DNA of 64,000 nt from CAZIOH01 sp964540815 (GTDB taxonomy: Bacteria > Myxococcota_A > Polyangia > Fen-1088): assembly GCA_964540815.1 (NCBI GenBank), contig CAZIOH010000021.1, positions 12,579-76,578 on the forward strand, given 5' to 3'. Made by a program: the position numbers and the translations under genes. Shown piece after piece: positions 1-6,564 of the stretch. Below the pieces are notes generated by a model. The model had not been told where the DNA came from, ran no database searches, and was given only the letters and a program-made list of their open reading frames with translations. Each line of letters opens with the position of its first letter. The first letter of the stretch is position 1.

Positions 1-1
1 G

Positions 2-1903
2 CTGGCGGAGTTGATGGTGGACGTGGTCGGGCCGAGCCTGGCCCTCGACGATCCGCACGGGGTCGAGGAGGGCCTCGGGTACGTCGAGCGTGACTCGGAC
101 TTCGCGTTCTCGGCCGTGCTGGCGGCCGACGGACGGGTGGTGGGATTCCAGGGCCCCGCGGCCCGGCGCGCGGAGCTGGTGGCGCCGCTGTCGCTGGTGT
201 CCGTCCCGCGGGTGCTGCCCGGGCGAGACGTGCTGGTGGCGCTGCACCCGCTCCGCCCCGGCACCAAGGAGCTCGGCACCGTGGCGATCGGGCTGCGGAC
301 CGCCAGCGCGCGGGCCGCGGTCGCGCGCATGGTGGTCCGGGTGGTGGCCATCGCGACCGTCGGTATCCTGGTGGCGCTGGGGGTGGTCCTGCTGATGGCC
401 TCCGCCATCCTGCGCCGCAACCGCGATCTCAAGCTCATCATGGACAACGTGGGACAGGGCTTCCTGTCGGTCAAGCGCAACGGGGAGCTCCTGCCCGAGC
501 ACTCCGCGATCCTCGAGACCTGGTTTGGACCCTGGAAGCCGGGGCATCCCATCTGGGGGTACCTGGCCACGGAGGCTCCCCAGCTGGCCGACTGGTTCGA
601 GCTGTTCTGGGACAACGTCACCGCCGAGATCCTCCCGGTCGAGGTGGCCCTCTCGCAGTTGCCCAACCGGACGCTGGTGGGGCAGAAGACCTTCGAGCTG
701 CTCTACCGCCCGATCCACCGCGGGACCCAGCTGACCCACATCCTCATCGTCATCTCGGACATCACGCCGGCGGTCGAGCGCGAGCGGGCCACCGTGGAGC
801 AGCGCGAGCTGGTCAGCCTCTTCCAGTGGTTGCTCAAGGATCGGCACGGCTTGCTGGAGTTCTTCGCCGACGGAAAGCGCCTGAAGGACGACATCTGCGC
901 GGCGGCGCCCCCGGCGGCGGCCGCGGCGTCGAGCCGGGTGGCGCTCAAGCGCCAGGTTCACACCCTCAAGGGAAACTGCGGGGTCTTCAACCTGAGCAGC
1001 GTGGCGGGGGTCTGTCAGGAGCTCGAGACCCGGATCGCCGAGGAGGCGGCCGGGCTCTCCGGCGAGGACCGCGGCAAGCTCGACAAGGCGTGGCAGGACG
1101 CCGAGGGGCGGCTCCAGCTCCTGCTCGGGGAGGCCGACGAGACCCGGCGGCTCGAGATCGAGGCCTCCGAGCACCAGGCGCTGCTCGCCGCCATCGGGCA
1201 GGGGGCGCCGCACCCGGCGCTCTTCGAGCTGGTCTGCACCTGGAGCGGGGAGCCCGTGCGCCGTCGCCTCGACCGCCTCGGGAAGCAGGCGAGCGCGCTG
1301 GCCCGGCAGCTCCACAAGGGCGAGATCTCGGTGCGGGTCGACGCCGGAGGACTGCGCTTGCCCAAGGGGGCCCTGGCCGCCTTCTGGAGCAACATCAGCC
1401 ACGTGGTGCGCAACGCGGTCGACCACGGTCTCGAGCTCCCCGAGGAGCGTGCAGCCTCCGGCAAGTCCGAGGCAGGTTCCCTCACCCTGCGGGCCTCGGT
1501 GCGCGGCGGCCGCCTGGTGGTGGAAGTCGAGGACGACGGGCGGGGGGTCCCATGGGAGAAGCTGGCTCTCCGCGCCATCTCGCTCGGTCTGCCCGCCGAG
1601 ACCCCGGCCGATCTGGTCGAGGCGCTCTTCAGCGACGGCGTCTCGACCCGCGACGAGGTGACCGAGATCTCCGGGCGTGGCGTGGGGATGAGCGCGGTGC
1701 GGGCCGCCTGCCTCGAGACCGGCGGCACGGTGCAGGTGTCGAGCCAGCCGGGGCGCGGTACCCGGTTCGAGTTCTCGTGGTCGGCCGAGGTCCTCACCCG
1801 CGGTCCGGTGCCGAGCCCTTCCAAGCCTGGAACCACCGCCAGCGGGCACGCGGCGGCGCCCGGCGCCCAGCTCCCGGGTCCCGGCCGGGTTCAGGCCCAC
1901 TGA
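2..1903 (+). CDS. 5'-truncated membrane histidine kinase, CheA-like (sensor-TM-PAS-like-HPt-ATPase)
   Basis: The reading frame is open to the left edge, so the true start lies outside the window. Residue numbers count from the first in-frame start-like codon at 11. A short extracytoplasmic sensor part (to about residue 100) is followed by one membrane segment (about 104-133) and a PAS-like region (about 137-260). An HPt-type motif follows, QVHTLKGNC, with phospho-acceptor His 317. A HATPase domain (about 450-600) has CheA-like N and G boxes (RNAVDHGLELP, DDGRGVP, GRGVGMS). No CheW domain is present. The likely role is a receptor kinase that phosphorylates the CheY encoded 33 bases downstream. 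The sensor part resembles that of the MCP at 21707. Family assignment is firm; the stimulus is unknown. Confidence 0.85.
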   Translation: MAELMVDVVGPSLALDDPHGVEEGLGYVERDSDFAFSAVLAADGRVVGFQGPAARRAELVAPLSLVSVPRVLPGRDVLVALHPLRPGTKELGTVAIGLRTASARAAVARMVVRVVAIATVGILVALGVVLLMASAILRRNRDLKLIMDNVGQGFLSVKRNGELLPEHSAILETWFGPWKPGHPIWGYLATEAPQLADWFELFWDNVTAEILPVEVALSQLPNRTLVGQKTFELLYRPIHRGTQLTHILIVISDITPAVERERATVEQRELVSLFQWLLKDRHGLLEFFADGKRLKDDICAAAPPAAAAASSRVALKRQVHTLKGNCGVFNLSSVAGVCQELETRIAEEAAGLSGEDRGKLDKAWQDAEGRLQLLLGEADETRRLEIEASEHQALLAAIGQGAPHPALFELVCTWSGEPVRRRLDRLGKQASALARQLHKGEISVRVDAGGLRLPKGALAAFWSNISHVVRNAVDHGLELPEERAASGKSEAGSLTLRASVRGGRLVVEVEDDGRGVPWEKLALRAISLGLPAETPADLVEALFSDGVSTRDEVTEISGRGVGMSAVRAACLETGGTVQVSSQPGRGTRFEFSWSAEVLTRGPVPSPSKPGTTASGHAAAPGAQLPGPGRVQAH

Positions 1904-1936
1904 CACCCAACCGAACAGGATCCGAGAGGAGCTCTC

Positions 1937-2317
1937 ATGGCGAAGACCCGAGTGTTGGTGGTGGACGATTCGGCGACGGTGCGGCAGCAGGTCGGCTCGG
2001 CGCTGAGCCAGGCTGGGTTCGAGGTCCACGAGGCGGTGGACGGCGCGGACGGCGCCAGGAAGATCGAGGCCGTCTCGGGGATCGCGGCGGTGGTGTGTGA
2101 CGTCAACATGCCGAACATGAACGGGATCGAGATGATCGAGAGCGTCAAGGCCGCAGGGAAACATCCGCGGCTGCCCTTCCTGATGCTCACCACCGAGGGG
2201 GTGGCCGAGCTCAAGCAGCGGGCCAAGCAGGCCGGCGCCAAGGCGTGGATGGTGAAGCCATTCAAGGCCGAGGTGCTGGTGAGCGCGGTCCAGGCCCTGA
2301 TCAAGACGGCCGGCTGA
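1937..2317 (+). CDS. cheY: CheY-type single-domain response regulator
   Basis: This is a 126-residue receiver domain with nothing attached. The acidic pair D10/D11, phospho-acceptor D55 (in VVCDVNMPN), switch T85 and Lys 107 (VKPF) are all in place. A GAGAGGAG-type ribosome site sits just before the ATG. It follows the kinase by 33 bases and precedes the MCP-like gene by 12, so it is probably their co-transcribed output regulator. It is strikingly similar to the CheY at 15185: both begin RVLVVDDSATVRQQVG and share AGAKAW and KPFKA, which points to duplication within the locus. Confidence 0.95.
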   Translation: MAKTRVLVVDDSATVRQQVGSALSQAGFEVHEAVDGADGARKIEAVSGIAAVVCDVNMPNMNGIEMIESVKAAGKHPRLPFLMLTTEGVAELKQRAKQAGAKAWMVKPFKAEVLVSAVQALIKTAG

Positions 2318-2329
2318 GGCGACGACCAG

Positions 2330-3253
2330 ATGCAGATGCAGACGGCTGACCAGCACAAGATCCTGTCGGAGGTCTCGAGCATGCGCGCCATGGTGCGGGA
2401 GCGCCTGCTCGGAATGACCGGGATGACCGAGCGGGAGGTCCTGGCGGCGGGTCAGGGGCTGAACGACGTGGTCGAGCGGGCGCGCGAGCACGTCAACCTG
2501 ACCCGGGGCGTCCTGGAGGCGGCGGCCGCCGGTGGTCCCATCGGCCAGGACGGCGCGCGCAGCGGGGAGACCGCGGCGGAGCAATCCCAGGCCATGACCG
2601 ACTTCCTGTCCGAGATGTCGGGCCACCTCGCGGCCCAGCTCGAGCATGCGGCCACGGCGCATTCCAACTCGACCGAGATCCGCAGCGCCGCCAAGTCGAT
2701 CGCCGCGCTGTCGCAGGCGGCCCACTTCCTGGCCCTGAACGCCAAGATCGAGACCGCCAAGATCGCCCGCGGCGGCGGGGTGTTCTCGGCCATCTCGACC
2801 GAGATGCAGGCGCTGTCGACCGAGGTGCAGAGGGCCAACGCTCAGATCGCCGAGCTCGGCGCCAACCTGGTGGACGCCATCCCACGGGTGTCGGCGCTGG
2901 CGTTTCGCATGGAGGCGCTGACCGAGGAGTTCTCGAACCGCCTCAGCGACAGCATCCGGCAGGTGCGCGAGGAAGAGCAGCAGATGCGCGAGAACATCAT
3001 GCACGTCATGCAGACCGGAGACCGGATCCTGGCGGAGGTGCTGGCGCGGGCGGGTGAGAGCCTGTCGCACCTGCAGTTCCAGGACTCGACGGCGCAGGGA
3101 TTGCTCGAGATTGACCGCTGGCTCCACGATCTCGAGGTCCGCGTCGCCGCGTGCCTGGAGGTGGAGGTCTCGCCCATCCCCCCGCTGCACATGACCATCG
3201 GGGGCAGCAGCGACTACGATCCCGCCAACGCCGGCGAGCTCACGCTGCTCTGA
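2330..3253 (+). CDS. Soluble, degenerate MCP-like helical protein
   Basis: The protein has 307 residues, no membrane segment and no recognisable sensor domain, and is predicted almost wholly helical. A segment near residues 125-160 (SQAAHFLALNAKIETAKI, then FSAISTEMQALSTEV) lines up with the MCP hairpin tip. However, the usual EAARAGE is replaced by ETAKIARGG, so residues that normally contact CheA and CheW are altered. A later motif, LQFQDSTAQ (near residue 248), is a QDxxxQ pattern found in several MCP-like and CheZ-like proteins. It could be a cytoplasmic receptor, an array adaptor or a phosphatase-like helper for the adjacent CheY; sequence alone does not decide. The start is at the first of two close ATG codons, with weak GAGG upstream. 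Confidence 0.7.
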   Translation: MQMQTADQHKILSEVSSMRAMVRERLLGMTGMTEREVLAAGQGLNDVVERAREHVNLTRGVLEAAAAGGPIGQDGARSGETAAEQSQAMTDFLSEMSGHLAAQLEHAATAHSNSTEIRSAAKSIAALSQAAHFLALNAKIETAKIARGGGVFSAISTEMQALSTEVQRANAQIAELGANLVDAIPRVSALAFRMEALTEEFSNRLSDSIRQVREEEQQMRENIMHVMQTGDRILAEVLARAGESLSHLQFQDSTAQGLLEIDRWLHDLEVRVAACLEVEVSPIPPLHMTIGGSSDYDPANAGELTLL

Positions 3254-3329
3254 GACCGGGGGGGGCCGAGTGGGCGGCTCAAGTTAACCCAGTGCGCCGC
3301 CGAACTGTCTTAGCTCGTGGGTCAAGTGT

Positions 3330-3358
3330 GGGCGTCTGGGCGTCGGGCGTCGGGCGTC
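3330..3358 (+). repeat. 7-bp tandem repeat (GGGCGTC)
   Basis: Four copies of GGGCGTC, with one extra T after the first, lie in the gap between the MCP-like gene and the globin receptor. A different heptamer array lies at the other end of the same receptor gene (5381-5408). Such short tandem arrays expand and contract easily. No function is evident. Confidence 0.8.
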
Positions 3359-3401
3359 AGGCAGGTCCCGGATGCACAGGGATCTCTTGGATAGGAGCGG
3401 A

Positions 3402-5336
3402 ATGGGCAACACGCGCGGGGAACGGGAGGGCAAGCGACGGGCCGCAGTCAGCCCGGACGCGCGCGGGCGGACCGCTCGAGCGTCCCGTGCCGAGGCGGTC
3501 GATCCGCCTGCACCGGTCGATGACGCCGGGCTGGTCGAGGCCTCCTTCGCGCGCATCTGCGCGCATCCGCCCGCCACCCTGCTGGCGAGCCGGTTCTTCG
3601 AGCGGCTGCTGGCGCTCTACCCGGGGCTTCGCACCCGTCCGTCGCTCGAGCTGGCGGAACAATCGGAGGACCTGACGGCGGTCCTGGCCGTGGTGGTGGC
3701 TTCGCTCAGGAGCCCCGCGGAGCTCGAGGCCGTGCTCGCGCCGCTCGGACGCCGCCTGGCGGAGCTGGCGGTCGCTCCGGAGCACCTGGCTCCAGCCGGG
3801 GAGGCGTTGCTGGGCGCGCTGGCCGAGCTCGAAGACCGGTCGTGGACACCCGCGATCCACGCCGCCTGGCAGGGAACATATCAACACATCGCGGAAGCGA
3901 TGAAGCGGGGTCTGGCCAATCCCGGACAACCCAGCATCGAGGAGGGATACATGCATTCGACGGAGAGCAACGGCAGCGGAAACGGACAGGGGCAGGCCCA
4001 GTTGCACGGGCAAGTCCACGGGCAAGCCCAGGCCCAGGCCCAGGCACAGGCACAGGCCCTCGGACAGGGACAGGGCCCCGGCGTCCCGTCCGCACCCGGA
4101 TACGACACGTTCGCCCCGCAGGCCGCGTATCCGGCGGCGCAACCTGGCCGCGGCCCGGCAGGCCCGAGCTTCGACATGCTGGCGTCGCTCATCGACCAGT
4201 CCCCCAACCCCACCATCTTCTGCGATCTCGACTTCATCATCCGCTACGCCAATCCGGCGGCCCTGCGGACCCTGCGGACCCTCGAGGCCTACCTGCCGAT
4301 CAAGGTCGACCAGATGGTCGGCGGCAGCTTCGACGTGTTCCACAAGAACCCCGAGCGCCAGCGGCGCATGATGTCCGACCCGCGCAATCTCCCGCACACC
4401 GCGCGGATCAAGGTCGGCCCCGAGATCCTCGAGCTCAAGGTCTACGCGGTGTTCGACGCCGCTCACCAGTACCAGGGCCCGGCGGTCTGGTGGGAGATCA
4501 TCACCGAGCGCGCCGTCATGGAGACGAGGCAGGCCGAGACGGCCCGGGACATCGCCAGCTCGTCGGCCAAGATGCTCTCGTCGGCCCAGACCTTGACGGA
4601 GGTCTCGAGCCAGATGGCCGCCGGGGCCACCCAGACCGCCGCTCAGGCCGCCAAGGTCGCGGCTGGCGCCCAGCAGATGCGCGGCAACGTGTCGTCGGTC
4701 GCCAGCGCCTCGGAGCAGCTCGCCGCCACCGTGCGGGAGATCGCCTCCAATGCGTCGGCTTCGGCCAAGATCGCCCGCGAGGCGCGGGACATGGCCCACG
4801 GCGCCAACAAGACCGTGCTCGCGCTCAAGGACAGCTCCGCGGCGATCGGCAAGGTGACGAAGGTCATCAGCACCATCGCCCAGCAGACCAACCTCCTGGC
4901 GCTGAACGCCACCATCGAGGCGGCGCGGGCCGGCGAGGCCGGTAAGGGGTTCGCGGTGGTCGCCAACGAGGTCAAGGAGCTGGCCAAGGAGACCGCCCGC
5001 GCCACCGAGGAGATCTCGCAGCAGATCGAGGCCATGCTGGGTGACACCGCCCGCAGCGTGGACGGGATCGGCAACATCGTGAAGGTGATGGAGAAGATCG
5101 ATGGCTTCGCCTCTTCGATCGCCGCCTCGGTGGAGGAGCAGGCCGCCACCGTCAAGGACATCGCGCGCAACGCCGGCGAGGTCTCGATCGGGGTTGGCAA
5201 CGTGGTCGAGAACATCTCCGGGGTCGCGGCGGCCGCCAAGGAGGCCGAGAAGAACTCCTCCCTCACGCAGATCAGCGCCCGGGGATTGCAGGAGCTGGCC
5301 CAGTGGCTCGGCAATCAGCTGACCAAGAAGGTGTGA
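3402..5336 (+). CDS. Cytoplasmic chemoreceptor: globin-like + PAS + MCP signalling domain
   Basis: The protein has 644 residues when started at the ATG preceded by AGGAG; an in-frame ATG at 3372 is less likely. Residues 41-170 align with single-domain bacterial globins (FFERLLALYPGLR, then APEHLAPAGEALLGAL). The proximal His position holds Leu 119 (LGRRLAELAV), and the CD1 Phe is missing (PGLRTRPS). The E7-like Gln remains in AEQS. Haem binding is therefore doubtful. A Gln/Gly/Ala-rich linker (about 190-235), a PAS domain (about 255-380) and a full MCP signalling domain (about 390-620; hairpin tip QQTNLLALNATIEAARAGE) follow. There is no membrane segment, so it should join a cytoplasmic array served by CheA and CheW encoded next door. 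A strong internal ribosome site and ATG at 3951 could give a globin-less form. Confidence 0.9.
   Translation: MGNTRGEREGKRRAAVSPDARGRTARASRAEAVDPPAPVDDAGLVEASFARICAHPPATLLASRFFERLLALYPGLRTRPSLELAEQSEDLTAVLAVVVASLRSPAELEAVLAPLGRRLAELAVAPEHLAPAGEALLGALAELEDRSWTPAIHAAWQGTYQHIAEAMKRGLANPGQPSIEEGYMHSTESNGSGNGQGQAQLHGQVHGQAQAQAQAQAQALGQGQGPGVPSAPGYDTFAPQAAYPAAQPGRGPAGPSFDMLASLIDQSPNPTIFCDLDFIIRYANPAALRTLRTLEAYLPIKVDQMVGGSFDVFHKNPERQRRMMSDPRNLPHTARIKVGPEILELKVYAVFDAAHQYQGPAVWWEIITERAVMETRQAETARDIASSSAKMLSSAQTLTEVSSQMAAGATQTAAQAAKVAAGAQQMRGNVSSVASASEQLAATVREIASNASASAKIAREARDMAHGANKTVLALKDSSAAIGKVTKVISTIAQQTNLLALNATIEAARAGEAGKGFAVVANEVKELAKETARATEEISQQIEAMLGDTARSVDGIGNIVKVMEKIDGFASSIAASVEEQAATVKDIARNAGEVSIGVGNVVENISGVAAAAKEAEKNSSLTQISARGLQELAQWLGNQLTKKV
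4021..4076 (+). repeat. CAGGCC/CAGGCA hexamer tract coding for a Gln-Ala linker
   Basis: Imperfect 6-bp repeats inside the receptor gene encode alternating Gln-Ala and then Gly-Gln between the globin-like and PAS domains. Changes in copy number would keep the frame and alter only linker length. Confidence 0.8.
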
Positions 5337-5380
5337 GTCGCAAAGCCGAGACGAACCGCCCGAGAGCACACGATCGCCGG

Positions 5381-5408
5381 CGAGCATCGAGCATCGAGCA
5401 TCGAGCAA
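5381..5408 (+). repeat. 7-bp tandem repeat (CGAGCAT)
   Basis: Three exact copies of CGAGCAT and a fourth ending in A lie in the 106-base gap between the globin receptor and cheB. The following GAGCAATGGGCAATGGG continues a related pattern. This mirrors the heptamer array at 3330-3358. Confidence 0.8.
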
Positions 5409-5442
5409 TGGGCAATGGGACGGTGGGTCCAATGAGCTGCAC

Positions 5443-6564
5443 ATGAGCGGTACACCGGTAGGTGCATGGGCCGGGCAGGGGACCGACGCCTCGGCGGCCC
5501 CAGCCTTGCGCGTCCTGGTGGTGGACGACGCGGCGGCTTACCGCCAGGCGGTGAGCCGGGCGCTGGCCAAGATCCCCGGGGTGGTGGTGGCCGGAATCGC
5601 CGCCGACCTGGCCACCGCGCGGCGCAAGATCGAGGCGGGTGAGATCGACGCGGTCACCATCGACGTGAACCTGGCGGGCGAGTCCGGGCTCGATCTCGTG
5701 CGCTGGCTGCGCGAGCGCCTGCCGGGCGTGGTGCCCATCCTGGTCACGAGCGGCGAGACCGAGGGCGCCCGCACGGCGGTCGACGCCCTCCTGCTCGGCG
5801 CGGCCGGCATCGTGCTCAAGCCGTCCGGTGACTTCGCCGCCGACGAGCTGCGCGGCGCGCTCCAGCGCATTCTCCAGGGCGTGGCGCGCCCGAGCCTCCG
5901 GCCGCCGACGGTCCCGGCGGTGGAGCCGAGCCGCGCCCCCCGCGAGCTGATCGCGGTCGGTGCCTCCACCGGGGGCCCTCCGGTCTTGCTGACGTTCTTG
6001 CAGAGCTTGCCGCGGGACTTCGAGATCCCGATCGTGATCGTCCAGCACATGCCGAAGCTGCACGTCCCGTACTTCGCGGAGCTGCTCGGTCAGCGCAGCG
6101 GGCGCCCGGTGCGGGTGGCCGACGACGGGGAGCCGATCCGCGCGGGCGTGACCTACCTGGCCGGGCACGGGCTGCACCTGAGGGTGACCCGGCGTCGGGG
6201 TGGGCTGGTCCTCGCCCACCACGATGGCCCGCCCGAGCACAACTGCCGCCCGGCCGTCGATCCCCTGTTTCGCTCGGTGGCGGAGGCCTGCGGTCCCACC
6301 GCGGTCGGGGTGGTCATGAGCGGAATGGGCACGGACGGTGCCCTCGGGGCCGTCGAGCTGGCGTCGCGGGGCGCTCCGGTGGTGGTGCAGGACGAGCGGT
6401 CGAGCGTGGTGTGGAGCATGCCGGGCGCGGTGTGCGCGGCCGGGGTCGCGAGCGCGGTGGTTCCAGCCGAGCAGCTCGGCGCATGGGTGGTCAGACGGAC
6501 AGCGACATCGACCTCGACGGCGCCGCCAGGCGCGACGGGTCAGAGCACGAGGGAGGGAACATGA
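5443..6564 (+). CDS. cheB: CheB chemoreceptor methylesterase/deamidase
   Basis: The 373-residue protein has an N-terminal receiver (about 22-145; D28/D29, phospho-acceptor D74, K126) and a C-terminal methylesterase domain (about 165-355). The catalytic triad is Ser 175 in GASTGGP, His 202 in QHMP and Asp 298 in GMGTDGA. It removes methyl groups from receptor glutamates when phosphorylated by CheA, giving adaptation. The receiver lacks the usual MP after the acceptor Asp (DVNLAGESG). Its TGA overlaps the cheA ATG, the first link in a chain of coupled genes. The start has no clear ribosome site, so a nearby alternative is possible. Confidence 0.95.
   Translation: MSGTPVGAWAGQGTDASAAPALRVLVVDDAAAYRQAVSRALAKIPGVVVAGIAADLATARRKIEAGEIDAVTIDVNLAGESGLDLVRWLRERLPGVVPILVTSGETEGARTAVDALLLGAAGIVLKPSGDFAADELRGALQRILQGVARPSLRPPTVPAVEPSRAPRELIAVGASTGGPPVLLTFLQSLPRDFEIPIVIVQHMPKLHVPYFAELLGQRSGRPVRVADDGEPIRAGVTYLAGHGLHLRVTRRRGGLVLAHHDGPPEHNCRPAVDPLFRSVAEACGPTAVGVVMSGMGTDGALGAVELASRGAPVVVQDERSSVVWSMPGAVCAAGVASAVVPAEQLGAWVVRRTATSTSTAPPGATGQSTREGT

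Noticed and set aside
3357..5444. A 695-codon minus-strand open frame opposite the globin receptor
   Set aside because: The translation is Leu/Gly/Asp/Arg low complexity with no motif; the plus strand carries a clear MCP.
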